DNA from: Anaerolineae bacterium CG2_30_57_67 | GTDB lineage: Bacteria > Chloroflexota > Anaerolineae > Anaerolineales > Villigracilaceae | Length of the DNA stretch: 64,000 nt | NCBI GenBank assembly: GCA_001872455.1 | Contig: MNXJ01000057.1 | Coordinates: 62,001-126,000, forward strand | Direction of reading: 5' to 3' | In this document: positions 53,239 through 63,374 of the stretch, piece by piece | How positions within the stretch are numbered: position 1 is the stretch's first letter | Layout: every line of letters starts with the position of its first letter | Made by a program: the position numbers and the translations under genes | The notes under the pieces: generated by a model | Databases searched by the model: none | Told to the model about the DNA's origin: nothing | Seen by the model: the letters and a program-made list of their open reading frames with translations, nothing else

Positions 53239-54800
53239 CCAAACAGCGTATTTTGGTTGTGGATGATGAACCCGGCATTGCTCTGCTGTGTGAACGCCTG
53301 CTCACCCTCGCCGGGTTTGAGGCCGTCACTTATACCGACCCGCGTAAAGCGCTGGAACACCTGCAAACTGAGCGCGCCGACCTGTTGCTGGTGGATATTC
53401 GTATGCCCGAAATCAGCGGCTTCGATGTCATCCAATTGGCGCGCCAATACCAGCCCGAAATCGCCCTGCTTGCCATGACCGGTTACGGCACGGTCGAAAC
53501 TGCAATTCAGGCCCTGCGGCGCGGGGTGGATGGGCTGATTCTTAAACCTTTCGAGAAAGGTGAACTCATTCCGACAGTACAACAGGCGCTTGCGGATAGC
53601 CAGCAAAAGCAGGATGTTGCCCGTATGCGCGCTTTGCGCCCGCTCTTTAGCGTTACTGAGACTCTGTTCGCTGAAACCCGCCCAGAAGCCCTGCTTGACC
53701 TGTTACTTGGCACCGTTTCGCGGCAGTTGGCCTGCCCAAACGTTGCTTTTTATCAATACTTCTCGCGTGAAAACGAACTTCGTTTGTTGGGCGCTTGTGG
53801 GAAAAAGCCGTCCAGCAGCTTTGTTGCCCGCACTCATGATTTGGAGCAAGTCGTGTGGGGCGTTATTGGCCTGACGAAAGACGCCGCGCTGGAGCAGGAA
53901 ATGACGGAAGCGGGATTTTGCTCCATTTTGGTGGTGCCAACCTCCCTGGCCGATTCGCGCTCAATGTTGTTCGCCGCCCGCGATAGTGGTGAGACCCCTT
54001 TCCGTGAATCCGACATGGAAATGTTCATGATTCTGGCGCGGCAGGCGGCGATTGCCATGGAAAACGCCCGGCTCTACGATGAACTCCGCGCCTATGTGCG
54101 CCGTGTTGAGGAATCACAACAGGCGCTGGTGCAGGCCGAAAAACTAGCCACTGCCGGGCGGCTGACGGCTTCCATTGCTCATGAAATCAACAACCCGTTG
54201 CAGTCGGTGCGCAACTGTTTGCATTTGGCAACCCGCGAAGATGCGCCCGCAGAGATGCGTCAAAAATATATGGATTTGACCCGTCAGGAGCTGGACCGCC
54301 TGATGAACACCGTTCAGCGTATGTTGGATTTTTATCGCCCCAGTGTAGAGTTTCGCCCTGTTCAAATTCTAGATTTGCTCGAACACGTTCTCAATCTGGT
54401 TGGCTCACAATTGCGTGAGCGCAATATCCACGTTACCACAGCGTGGCCTGCAAAATTGCCTGGTGTGATGGCAATCAGCAATCAGTTGGAACAAGTTTTT
54501 ATCAACTTGATTCTTAATGCCTTCGATGCCATGCCGCAAGGCGGTGAAATTTTCGTCAGTATTGACAAAAAACGCAAATGGATCGAAATCACTTTTCAGG
54601 ATAATGGCCCTGGTGTTCCGCAGGAAATGCGGGAGAGCATTTTTGAACCTTTTATCAGTACCAAGGGCGGTACCGGGCTGGGGCTTTCCGTCAGCTACGA
54701 CATTATTATCGCGCACGGCGGGCAGTTGGATTATCTCGCCAATCATCAGCCGGGAGCCTGTTTCCGCGTGCGGTTGCCAATCAAAGAAAATCGGGAGTAA
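53235..54800 (+). CDS. REC-GAF-histidine kinase hybrid
   Basis: 521 residues. Receiver 1-120 (ILVVDDEPGIALL, acceptor D54 in LLVDIRMPEISG, LKPFEKGEL), GAF domain about 140-285, then HisKA with SIAHEINNPLQSVRN (His about 316), and ATPase motifs NLILNAFDAM, DNGPGVPQEMRE, GGTGLGLSVSYDII. Receiver-first order suggests that it is phosphorylated by the upstream NtrB-like kinase and then signals onward. It overlaps that gene and is followed 5 nt later by the DNA-binding regulator, making a three-step relay operon. Confidence 0.9.
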   Translation: MTKQRILVVDDEPGIALLCERLLTLAGFEAVTYTDPRKALEHLQTERADLLLVDIRMPEISGFDVIQLARQYQPEIALLAMTGYGTVETAIQALRRGVDGLILKPFEKGELIPTVQQALADSQQKQDVARMRALRPLFSVTETLFAETRPEALLDLLLGTVSRQLACPNVAFYQYFSRENELRLLGACGKKPSSSFVARTHDLEQVVWGVIGLTKDAALEQEMTEAGFCSILVVPTSLADSRSMLFAARDSGETPFRESDMEMFMILARQAAIAMENARLYDELRAYVRRVEESQQALVQAEKLATAGRLTASIAHEINNPLQSVRNCLHLATREDAPAEMRQKYMDLTRQELDRLMNTVQRMLDFYRPSVEFRPVQILDLLEHVLNLVGSQLRERNIHVTTAWPAKLPGVMAISNQLEQVFINLILNAFDAMPQGGEIFVSIDKKRKWIEITFQDNGPGVPQEMRESIFEPFISTKGGTGLGLSVSYDIIIAHGGQLDYLANHQPGACFRVRLPIKENRE

Positions 54801-54805
54801 AAAAT

Positions 54806-55543
54806 ATGAAAGCCAATATCCTTGTTGTAGACGATGAACCGATTGCGCGTCAGTCGCTGAGCGATATTTTGCGGCTGGAGGGCTATACCGTCGTGTCCGT
54901 TGCAAACGGCGAATTGGCGGTGGAACATTTGCGCAACCACTCGGTTGACGTGGTTTTACTGGATTTGAAGATGCCCGGCATGAATGGGCTGGATGTTGTG
55001 CAGGTAGCCAACCAAATTGTTCCCGATACGGAAATTATTCTACTGACGGCCTATGGTTCGATGGAAACGGCCGTGGAAGCCTTGCGCCAGCGTGTTCATG
55101 ATTATCTGCTCAAACCTGCTTCCCCCAATCAGATTCTGGAAAGTGTGCAACGCGCTTTAACGCGCCGTGAAGTGCGTTTACAGGAAAGAGCATCTGCAGC
55201 GTCTAACGAAGAAATCACCATTCTCCGTACCCGCGATGGCGTAGAAGTGGATTTGTCGCGGCGTACTGTCAGCGGCGCGGGACATATCGAAAACCTGACT
55301 CCGGCAGAAGGCCATTTGTTGAAGGTTTTTGTGGAAAACCCTGGCAAGGTTTTCTCGCACCGCGACCTGGTCTTGTTGGTGCAAGGTTACGATGTTTCAC
55401 AGCGTGAGGCCCAGGAAATTTTACGTCCACTGGTCAGCCGTTTGCGCCACAAGTTGGAAGCGTTTGAAGGTTTGTTCGAGCGAATTGTCAGCGTGCGCGG
55501 CACGGGGTATATTTTTGAGATGGAGAACGCTGCGAAGAAATAA
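54806..55543 (+). CDS. Response regulator with winged-helix DNA-binding domain
   Basis: 245 residues. Receiver 1-120: ILVVDDEPIARQSL, acceptor D53 in VLLDLKMPGMNG, LLTAYGSMETAV, YLLKPASPNQ, more like an NtrC-type receiver. The C-terminus is an OmpR-type winged helix (about 150-240) with LTPAEGHLLKVFVENPGKVFSHRDL and LVSRLRHKLE ... VRGTGYIFE. Output of the relay encoded by the two upstream kinase genes. Targets are unknown. Confidence 0.9.
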   Translation: MKANILVVDDEPIARQSLSDILRLEGYTVVSVANGELAVEHLRNHSVDVVLLDLKMPGMNGLDVVQVANQIVPDTEIILLTAYGSMETAVEALRQRVHDYLLKPASPNQILESVQRALTRREVRLQERASAASNEEITILRTRDGVEVDLSRRTVSGAGHIENLTPAEGHLLKVFVENPGKVFSHRDLVLLVQGYDVSQREAQEILRPLVSRLRHKLEAFEGLFERIVSVRGTGYIFEMENAAKK

Positions 55544-55545
55544 CG

Positions 55546-56493
55546 CTATTCTTGAAAATTCCAGGGGTCAATGTGAGGCGGATGCAGCCAGGCCAGCCAG
55601 CCGCCTTTCGGTCGTGATGACCCGGGTGATTCAAAGGACGCCAGCAGTAGCGTCACGCCTAAAATTCCCACTCCAGCCCACTGCAATGGACTGAGCCGTT
55701 CGCCAAGTAACAGATGACTAATGCCAATTGTCACGAAAATTTCTGTCAGACCAAGCAAGGCGGTTTGCGTGCCGCCGATATTTTTGATGCCCAGAAAGAG
55801 CGTGAAACGCGAGGCAAACGTAATCAGCGTCAGCAACAAGACCGGCGTAAAACTGATCGTTGCGGCGGGCAAGCTGCGGTCAAACAGCAGGTAGGCGGGT
55901 AGCGTGACGATTGTCATCGCCAGCAGTGTGTAAAATGTCACCGTCGGCGCAGGAATTTCGTATAGCACTCTCTGGTTAATGGGGATATGCAAAGCGTAGA
56001 GCGCCGCTGAGCCAATCATCATTAAAATGGCCGGCCAGTTGGTATTCATGCCATTGGCGATGGTTAATAAAAAAACAGCCAACAAGGCCAGCCCGGCTCG
56101 AATCATCGTCAGGCGGCTGATGGGTTGTTGGTCTAGCACCGAAAACACAGCGACAAAAATGGGGTAGAGCGAATAAAGCAATTGTCCTACGCTTGCGGGC
56201 AGGGTACTGAGCGAAACGTAGTACAGCAACGAGCCAAAGCCATTAATTGTCCCCGCTAACAGACAGCCCACCAATCCAACTGGAAAAATATACAAAAATT
56301 GTCGTCGAAAAAGCACCATTACTGCCAGCATCAGCAAGGTTGCCAGGCCGGTGCGTAAGGCAACCGTCAACAACGGGCTGAATCCAGAAAGGATTGCCCA
56401 GCGCCCAAAAACGGGCGCCAGCCCTAAAAATAGTGCAGAGGACAGAGCCGCCAAAATGCCGATGTTCTGTCGTTGCTTGGCGCTATGTTGCAT
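55546..56493 (-). CDS. EamA/DMT family permease
   Basis: 315 residues with ten membrane helices in two EamA repeats. LGLAPVFGRWAILSGFSPLLTVALRTGLATL and LGITEIF-like ALLGLTEIFVTIGISHLLLGERLSPLQWAGVGILGVTLL are typical drug/metabolite-transporter blocks. Substrate unknown. Convergent with the response-regulator gene (2 nt between stops) and 7 nt after the threonine-synthase fusion gene on the same strand, so possibly co-transcribed with it. Confidence 0.88.
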   Translation of the reverse strand: MQHSAKQRQNIGILAALSSALFLGLAPVFGRWAILSGFSPLLTVALRTGLATLLMLAVMVLFRRQFLYIFPVGLVGCLLAGTINGFGSLLYYVSLSTLPASVGQLLYSLYPIFVAVFSVLDQQPISRLTMIRAGLALLAVFLLTIANGMNTNWPAILMMIGSAALYALHIPINQRVLYEIPAPTVTFYTLLAMTIVTLPAYLLFDRSLPAATISFTPVLLLTLITFASRFTLFLGIKNIGGTQTALLGLTEIFVTIGISHLLLGERLSPLQWAGVGILGVTLLLASFESPGSSRPKGGWLAWLHPPHIDPWNFQE

Positions 56494-56500
56494 TGGTGCT

Positions 56501-58180
56501 TCAGCGTATCAGCGATTTGACTTCTTCCAAGAACTCATCGCTCATAAAATCGCCCTTTTGCATAAGCGCGTGAATTTGCCCTTGCAGACGGCCCTTTTCG
56601 CCTGGCGTTAATTCTTTTGCAGTTGAAACGATGACCGGGATTTGCGCTGTTTCCGGGTCGGCTTTGAGCGCATCCAGCACGGCGAAACCGTCCATTTCGG
56701 GCATCATCAGGTCGAGAATCAATAAGTCGGGGTGCTCACGCTGAATCAGTTCCAAGCCTTCACGGCCATTCGAGGCTTCAAAGAGGGTGTACTCGCCCTG
56801 TGATTGTAAAATGCGCCGGATCAGCCGCCGCGCGTCGGCAGTGTCGTCTACGATGGCAATGCGCGGGAAACGGTCGGGCGCAATGCGGCTGAGCGCGGCC
56901 AGTAAGCCTTCTTCTTGTGGAGATTCTTCCTGCGAGGGTAAAACCACGTTGCGCGCCCAGCTCGACCCCAACACCAGCGGTTCGGCGGGCATGGTATGCC
57001 CAGTGCAGTTGACTACGACTACGTCGTCCGGTTTGATAATTCCGGCGTGCGCCAGTTTAAACAGACCGGCAAAGGCGGCGGCAGAAGCGGGTTCTGCTGA
57101 GATTCCTTCCATCTTTGCCAGAACGTGCATGGCGCGGAAGGCTTCTTCGTCGGTGACGCTTTCAAACAGGCCATTAGCTTCCAGCATTTTTTTGCGCAAA
57201 ATTTTATAGGCGCGGCCAGGTGTGCCGGTTGCCAGGGTTTCGATGTGGGTTTTGGGGTTGACGACGGGGGAAGCATCGTCCAGATTTTGTTTCCAGGCGT
57301 GAACCATGGGGGCGCAACCATCAGCCTGGATGCAGGCGATGGCAGGGATTGTGCCGCTTGCACCGATGAAGCCCATCTGACGCATTTCGAGAAAGCCTTT
57401 GGTGACGCCAATGGGACCCAGCCCACCGCTGATGGCTTGGACGTACCAATCGGGAGTGCGCCAGCCGGGGCCTTGTGCCGGGGCGAGCCGGTCGCGGCCA
57501 AACTCCAGCGTTAGTTGTTCGGCGATTTCGTAGGCGATGGTTTTCATCCCCTCCACCGAGGTGATGGTGCGCGCGCCCATGTCGAGATACAGCCCGCGCT
57601 GGCTGGCAAAATCGGCGGCAATTTTTTTAACCTGGTCGTACGAGCCGGTCACTTTGACAACTTGACTGCCGTACAGGGCGATTTCGCGCATTTTGACGGC
57701 GGGTACCAGGCTGGTGACAAACGCCCACAGTTTGATGCCGGCGCGGGCAGCGTAGGCCGAATAGGCGATGGCAACGTTGCCGGTGGAAGCCGCCACCATT
57801 TCTGTAATTCCGGCTTCTTTCAGCGCCGCAATCGTCACCGCCGCCTGGCGGTCTTTGAACGAGGCCGAAGGTCCCTGGCGTTCATCTTTGATGAAAATGT
57901 TGTTGCACCCCAGCATCGTGCCGATGTTGGTGGCGCGGATGAGCGGCGTGCCGCCCTCGCCCATCCGCAAGGCGGGTTGCACTCGCGCGATGGGGAGCAG
58001 TTCTTGATAGCGCCACAAGTCGAACGAGCGTCCGGCGAGAACGCCCGGCAGGGCTTTAGCAATTTCGGTGTAGTCATAAATGGCCTCGCGCCACTGACTG
58101 TTACACTGCGGGCAGTTGATTTCGTTGGGGTGGTAGGCCGTCAGATGGCCGCAGTCCATGCACCGGACGCTGAAAGACAT
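56501..58180 (-). CDS. Threonine-synthase-like PLP enzyme fused to a receiver domain
   Basis: 559 residues from the ATG at 58180 (AGGAGA upstream). Residues 1-420: a four-Cys knuckle (C7-x2-C10, C23-x2-C26), GGTPLIRATNIG, the PLP lysine K109 in GPSASFKDRQA, ASTGNVAIAYSAYAARAG, the Gly-rich phosphate loop and VVNCTGHT, together matching ThrC (O-phosphohomoserine to threonine). Residues 440-559: a receiver with IAIVDDTADARRL, acceptor Asp about 490 in LILDLMMPEMDG, IVSTA and a tail related to the last receiver of the adjacent giant kinase. Relatives of ThrC of about 400-420 residues lack this. The fused domain could couple enzyme activity to phosphorylation by the kinase encoded 10 nt upstream. 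Confidence 0.88.
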   Translation of the reverse strand: MSFSVRCMDCGHLTAYHPNEINCPQCNSQWREAIYDYTEIAKALPGVLAGRSFDLWRYQELLPIARVQPALRMGEGGTPLIRATNIGTMLGCNNIFIKDERQGPSASFKDRQAAVTIAALKEAGITEMVAASTGNVAIAYSAYAARAGIKLWAFVTSLVPAVKMREIALYGSQVVKVTGSYDQVKKIAADFASQRGLYLDMGARTITSVEGMKTIAYEIAEQLTLEFGRDRLAPAQGPGWRTPDWYVQAISGGLGPIGVTKGFLEMRQMGFIGASGTIPAIACIQADGCAPMVHAWKQNLDDASPVVNPKTHIETLATGTPGRAYKILRKKMLEANGLFESVTDEEAFRAMHVLAKMEGISAEPASAAAFAGLFKLAHAGIIKPDDVVVVNCTGHTMPAEPLVLGSSWARNVVLPSQEESPQEEGLLAALSRIAPDRFPRIAIVDDTADARRLIRRILQSQGEYTLFEASNGREGLELIQREHPDLLILDLMMPEMDGFAVLDALKADPETAQIPVIVSTAKELTPGEKGRLQGQIHALMQKGDFMSDEFLEEVKSLIR

Positions 58181-58190
58181 AAGAATTCTC

Positions 58191-61100
58191 CTATCCCGCA
58201 TTTAACCGCTTAAGAGTTTTTTCCAGCGTGGAAAACAGTTCCTTTTCGGTCAACATGCCTTTTTGCAACATTTGCTTGCCCAGGTTGTCTAGTTTTTCGC
58301 GCTGTTCGCTGGTCAATTCTGCGCCGCTGATGACGAGTACCGGGATGTCGCGCAGTTTGGCGTCAGTGCGCAGACGTTCCAGAATGGCAAACCCATCCAT
58401 CTCGGGCATAAAAAGGTCAAGGATGATGGCCTGTGGATGATTGGTTTCAATCATTTTCCAGCCTACCAGCCCGCCCTGGGCCAGGACAGGCTGGTAGGAG
58501 CCGCTTTCGGAGAGAATTTTTTCAATCAGCCGCAGGTCTTCTGCTGAGTCGTCAATTACCAGCACTGATTGTATGCTTCCGTCGCCATTGAGCCGGTTGA
58601 GCGCCCCAATCAGGTCGTCTTCCAGAATGGGCTTGACCAGGTAGTCAGCGGCGCCCAGGCTGAAGCCTTTTTCTTCTTCTTCCACAATTGAGCAGATGAT
58701 GACCGGCAGGTTGCGTGTTTCTGGGTCATTTTTCAGTTCTTGTAAAATTTGCCAGCCGTCTACGTCAGGCATCATGATGTCGAGTGTGATGGCGTAAGGA
58801 TGCAGGCGTTTGGCGGCATCTTTGGCGGTGGCGGCGTTGCTGACCGGCACAACCTGATAGCCCTCGGGTTTCAGGTAGCGCTCGTACAGGCTGGTGATTT
58901 GCGGGTCATCATCAATACACAGGATGATTTTCCCATCGCCAACCGGATTATTTTTGGGTTGGTGGTACATTGGTAGGGTGAAGTAGAAGGTGCTGCCCTC
59001 GCCCTCGGCGCTGTGAACGCCGATGCGCCCACCGTGCAGGTCCACCAGTCGGGCGCAGATGGACAGCCCCAGCCCGGTGCCGCCCGATTTGCGGGTGGCT
59101 GACGAATCGACTTGAGAAAAGGCCAGGAAGAGTTTTTTCTGGTCTTCGGGTGAGATGCCCGGCCCTGTGTCGGTAACGCTGACCATTACCTCGTGTACGC
59201 CGTCCGAACTGACGTGCGCTTGTGCGGCAATGGTGATGGCGCCTTCTTCGGTAAACTTGGAGGCGTTGGATACCAGGTTGAGTAATACCTGCCGAATACG
59301 CATGGCGTCGGCGCGTACGGTGGGCAGCCCCGATTCGATTTCCTTGACCATCTGGATGGGTTTGTCTTTGATCAGCCCCATGGCGGTCGTCAGGACGCTG
59401 GAGATGCTATCGGCCAGGTTGACTTCTTCCAGCGCCAGCTCCATCTTTCCGGCCTCGATTTTCGACAGATCGAGAATGTCGTTAATCAACATCAGCAGGT
59501 GTTGCCCAGAGTTGTAAATGGCGAGCAAATCCTGATTTTGTTGTTCGTTGATGGCGCCGTCAATGCCCTTGATGATGACGCGCGAAAAGCCGATGATGGA
59601 GTTGAGTGGGGTGCGCAGTTCGTGCGACATGTTTGCCAGAAACTGGCTTTTGATGCGGTCGAGTTCGCGCATTTCGGTGACGGCTTTTTGCGCCAACTCG
59701 TAGGAGCGGGCGTTGTCAATGGCAACGGCCACCTGGTCGGCCAGCGTTTCCAGCACGGCGATGTCTTCGTCCAGGAAAGCGCCCACCTCGCGCGACTGAA
59801 TATCCAGCGCCCCGATGACGCGCTGACCGATTTTTAGCGGGATGCCCGCCTCGGCGCGGGTCTCTGGCAGTTGCGGGTTGATGCGGTAGATTGGGTCGAG
59901 CGCGGTATTGTTGACAATCAGTGTGCGCCCGTTGGCGGTGACATTGCCGATAATTGACTTTGAGCCAACAGCCAGGGCGTGTTGGCGGGCTTTCATCTCC
60001 TCGCCCGCCTCGCCGGTGGCTTCGCGCAACACGGCGTTGAAACCAGTTTCTTCGACAATGAAGATGGCAACGTGGTAGTAGCCAAAACGTGAGCGAATTA
60101 AATTGGTGGTGCGGTTGAAGAGTGTCGGCAGGTCGAGTGTGGAGGTGATGATGCGGCCTACCTCGGTGGCGGTTGCCAGATATTCATTTTGGCGGCGCAA
60201 GGCCTCTTCGGTGCGGTTGCGTTCGGTGACATCCTGCCAGATGCTGACGTAGTTGGTGACCTCGCCGCTGGCGTTTTTTACCGGGGTGATGGTTTGTTCG
60301 ATGATGAAGAGTGTGCCATCTTTGCGCCGGTTGGTGATTTCGCCAAACCAGGTTTTACCGCTGAGGATGGTTTCCCATAAATTGGTGTAGAAATCGGCGC
60401 CGTGTTTGCCCGATTTCAGCAGGCTGGTTTTACGGCCGATCACTTCCTCCCGGCTGAAGCCGGTTTGCTTTTCAAAGGCTGGGTTGGCCCAGGTGATGTT
60501 CGCTCCGAGATCGGTCAAAACGATGGTGTTGGCGGCCACTTCCAGTGCGGCGCTTTGGAGCAGAATTGACTCTTCGGCGCGGATTTTCTCGACAACGGTA
60601 GCAATTTGCGGCGCAAGGCGGCTCAAAATCTGCATGTGTTCGCGTGTCAGCACCAGGCTATCGTCGTAGGACTGGGTGGCGAACATGCCAATTGTTTCTT
60701 TGGTGCGTAGGGGCAAGCCAATCCAGATGTTGGAAGGCGTACCGCGTATAATGATTTCGCCCGCTTCGTTCATGGCTTGGACGTCTTGCGCGCTGGCATA
60801 GAGCGGGTTGCCCGTGTTGATGACGCGCGTGGTCAGATTGGTGCTGGGCGTGTGTGTTGACCAGGGTTCTGGGTCGTGTTCGTCGGCCTTGTAAGGGTAT
60901 GAAATTTGGTTGCGCTCGCGGTCGAAGAGCGCAAAATACAGGTTGCGGGCCGGGACGATGGTTTGCAGGGCGTGGTGGATTTCTTCCAGCGCTTTTGCCA
61001 GTATCACTTCTGTCACGCCGATTTCGGTAATTTTTGCAACCACTTCGTCAACTTTTTGGTCTGTACGCTGAACCGTGATGTCTTTATTGACGCCGCGGTA

Positions 61101-63374
61101 GCCGGTAAATTTTTTATTGACATCAAACATTGGCACGGCGTTGGTCAGCAAAATGACCTCGCGTCCGTCTTTGGCCAGGTTGCGGTTTTCCATATCAAGC
61201 ATGCGGCCTTTGCTGCGGTATAGGTCGCGCATCACGGTACCGATGCGCTCACTTTCGTCGGCGGGCATAAAAGCGCGCGGATTTTTACCGATGACTTCTT
61301 CTGGCGTATAGCCCAATACTTCGACGACTTTGTCGGAGCAATAGGTGTATCTGCCGCGGGAGTCAATTTCCCAAACCCAGTCGGCGGTTGCCAGCGCCAC
61401 GTCGCGGAAGCGGGTTTCGGAGTTTTGGATTTCTTGATAGAGCCGCGCGTTTTGAATGGAGGTGGCGGTTTGCAGAAAAATTGCTTCCAGCAATGATATT
61501 TCTCCCGGGCTGAGGCGGCGGTCTGCCTCGAGAATATCCACGCCGGCGGTGCCAATGACTTCCTCGCCTGCCAGAATGGGGAAGATTGCCAGGTTTTGCG
61601 TGCCGCGTTTCGCCATTATCTCGCGAATGGGTTCCATCAGTGGGCTGTTGGGCACATCTTCCACCCACAGGTGTTGACGGGTGTTTAGCACTTGTATGGT
61701 GGCGGCGTTGCCTTCGATGGGGATGTTCGTTCCCAGGTCGGGCGAGCCGCCTGCTGGGGCGGGCGTGTCGGCTACTAAAATCAGATGTTTTTTATCGGGG
61801 GAAATCAGCGTGATGCCGATATGCCCGACCTTGAAGTAGGCTTGAATTTTTTCGGCGATGCTTTGCAGGCTGTTTTCCAACTTGAGCGAGCCGGAAACAG
61901 AACTGACGATTTCGTTGAGGAGCGATTGTTCTTCAGCGCGCTGCTGCGCCTGGGCATACAGGCTGGCGTTTTGAATGGCAACGGCGGCCTGGGCGCCAAT
62001 GGACTTTGCCAGCGGCTTCATCTCGGCAGTGTAGGTATTGGCGGTTCCGTGGTCAAGAATCAAAATGCCGATGACGGCGCTGCCGACCAGTAGCGGCACG
62101 CCCATCCACGAGCTAATGTGCGCGGTTTCTTCGCGCACGTCCCAGCGTGGGTCTTGGCGCACATCGGCCAGGATGAGCGGTTCGCGCGTGGTGACGATTT
62201 CATGAATGATGGGGTCTTCCTGCTCGGGGCGCAGGTAGTAGCTATCGGGGTGGTGAATTTCTTCCAGACGTTCCTGGTCGTAACTGATTCCGCCTACTTG
62301 ACGGCGTTTCCCCTGTGATTCAACTAGTTGAATGCTGGCAGTGCCGAAGCTGAGCAGACGCGGCAATTGTTGCAACAGGCGTTGAACAACAATGTCCAAT
62401 TGCAACGACTCGCCGGTAATACGCGCCATGTCCGAAAGCGTATCGGCCACCTGGCGGCGATATTGTTCTTGCTGGTACAGCTGCGCGTTTTGAATCGAAC
62501 CGGCGATTTGGGCTGCCAGCGTGCTGAGAATGGCCTGGTCTTCTTCGCTGAAAAAATTGATCTTGTCAGAGTGAATATTGAGGACGCCCAAAAGGTTGTT
62601 GCCGGTAAAAACTGGCAGCGCCATCTCGGCGCGTATATTTGGCAACAACGGGTTGGCAAGCCAGTTTGGATCCTGGCTGACGTCGTTATCTACCACCACC
62701 TGGCGGCTACGGGCCGCGCGGGCGACAATGGAAACGGGTTGGTCAATCTCAACTTCGCGCGCGCCGTGCGTGCCCTGGTGTTCGTCATCTTCCTGCCAGC
62801 CGCAGGCTTGCACTTTTAGCGTGTGCTGGTTACTTTCCAACAGGAAGATGTGGGCGTGATACAGGTTGAAACGGCGTTGGGTGAGATGTACCGCTTCTTC
62901 GAGCAGGGGTTGTAGTTCGAGAATGGTCGAAATGCGGGTGGAAATTTCGGCAATCGCCTGCAGCTGCTGGGCCGATTTGCCGGTCTTCTGGAAGAGCTGC
63001 GCATTTTGCAGCGCCAGGCTCAGCTGGTCTACCACCTGACGTAATAATAATCGGTCATCTTCCTGCCAGACGCGGTGTGAATCGTCCACCACTTCCAGCG
63101 AAGTGAGGCCATCTTCTTGTTCAAAGGGAATGGCAAGCGTGGAAAGGTTGTCGCGCGAGGTTTGCGTGACGGTGACTGCGGACGATGGCAACATCCCAGT
63201 CAGTGCGCGGGTGTTGACCTGACGGGAGGCGGGTACCGGTTCTGCCGCAGTTATTTTTTTGGTCGGCTTTTTGGGCAGGGCAACTTCTCGCGGGGTTGCG
63301 GCTTCCTGCTCAGTGGGCTTGATGTCGCCAAAGATCTTATTCAGCCTTTTGCGCATTTCCTTGTTGTCTGACAT
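58191..63374 (-). CDS. Giant multi-GAF/PAS hybrid histidine kinase with two receivers
   Basis: About 1727 residues from the ATG at 63374 (AGGAG 10 nt upstream; an earlier TTG is too close to it). A basic N-terminus precedes at least five GAF domains and two PAS domains, in the order GAF, GAF, GAF, PAS (VLATADWVWEIDSRG-type), GAF, PAS (ANTIVLTDLGANITWANPAF), GAF. Kinase: FLANMSHELRTPLNSIIGFS (His), NLVSNASKFT, DTGPGISPEDQ, GGTGLGLSICARL. Two receivers close it: IILCIDDDPQITSL and VLVIDDSAEDLRL. Soluble. It overlaps parA by 38 nt and leads into the thrC-receiver gene, so the three may form one operon. Confidence 0.92.
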   Translation of the reverse strand: MSDNKEMRKRLNKIFGDIKPTEQEAATPREVALPKKPTKKITAAEPVPASRQVNTRALTGMLPSSAVTVTQTSRDNLSTLAIPFEQEDGLTSLEVVDDSHRVWQEDDRLLLRQVVDQLSLALQNAQLFQKTGKSAQQLQAIAEISTRISTILELQPLLEEAVHLTQRRFNLYHAHIFLLESNQHTLKVQACGWQEDDEHQGTHGAREVEIDQPVSIVARAARSRQVVVDNDVSQDPNWLANPLLPNIRAEMALPVFTGNNLLGVLNIHSDKINFFSEEDQAILSTLAAQIAGSIQNAQLYQQEQYRRQVADTLSDMARITGESLQLDIVVQRLLQQLPRLLSFGTASIQLVESQGKRRQVGGISYDQERLEEIHHPDSYYLRPEQEDPIIHEIVTTREPLILADVRQDPRWDVREETAHISSWMGVPLLVGSAVIGILILDHGTANTYTAEMKPLAKSIGAQAAVAIQNASLYAQAQQRAEEQSLLNEIVSSVSGSLKLENSLQSIAEKIQAYFKVGHIGITLISPDKKHLILVADTPAPAGGSPDLGTNIPIEGNAATIQVLNTRQHLWVEDVPNSPLMEPIREIMAKRGTQNLAIFPILAGEEVIGTAGVDILEADRRLSPGEISLLEAIFLQTATSIQNARLYQEIQNSETRFRDVALATADWVWEIDSRGRYTYCSDKVVEVLGYTPEEVIGKNPRAFMPADESERIGTVMRDLYRSKGRMLDMENRNLAKDGREVILLTNAVPMFDVNKKFTGYRGVNKDITVQRTDQKVDEVVAKITEIGVTEVILAKALEEIHHALQTIVPARNLYFALFDRERNQISYPYKADEHDPEPWSTHTPSTNLTTRVINTGNPLYASAQDVQAMNEAGEIIIRGTPSNIWIGLPLRTKETIGMFATQSYDDSLVLTREHMQILSRLAPQIATVVEKIRAEESILLQSAALEVAANTIVLTDLGANITWANPAFEKQTGFSREEVIGRKTSLLKSGKHGADFYTNLWETILSGKTWFGEITNRRKDGTLFIIEQTITPVKNASGEVTNYVSIWQDVTERNRTEEALRRQNEYLATATEVGRIITSTLDLPTLFNRTTNLIRSRFGYYHVAIFIVEETGFNAVLREATGEAGEEMKARQHALAVGSKSIIGNVTANGRTLIVNNTALDPIYRINPQLPETRAEAGIPLKIGQRVIGALDIQSREVGAFLDEDIAVLETLADQVAVAIDNARSYELAQKAVTEMRELDRIKSQFLANMSHELRTPLNSIIGFSRVIIKGIDGAINEQQNQDLLAIYNSGQHLLMLINDILDLSKIEAGKMELALEEVNLADSISSVLTTAMGLIKDKPIQMVKEIESGLPTVRADAMRIRQVLLNLVSNASKFTEEGAITIAAQAHVSSDGVHEVMVSVTDTGPGISPEDQKKLFLAFSQVDSSATRKSGGTGLGLSICARLVDLHGGRIGVHSAEGEGSTFYFTLPMYHQPKNNPVGDGKIILCIDDDPQITSLYERYLKPEGYQVVPVSNAATAKDAAKRLHPYAITLDIMMPDVDGWQILQELKNDPETRNLPVIICSIVEEEEKGFSLGAADYLVKPILEDDLIGALNRLNGDGSIQSVLVIDDSAEDLRLIEKILSESGSYQPVLAQGGLVGWKMIETNHPQAIILDLFMPEMDGFAILERLRTDAKLRDIPVLVISGAELTSEQREKLDNLGKQMLQKGMLTEKELFSTLEKTLKRLNAG

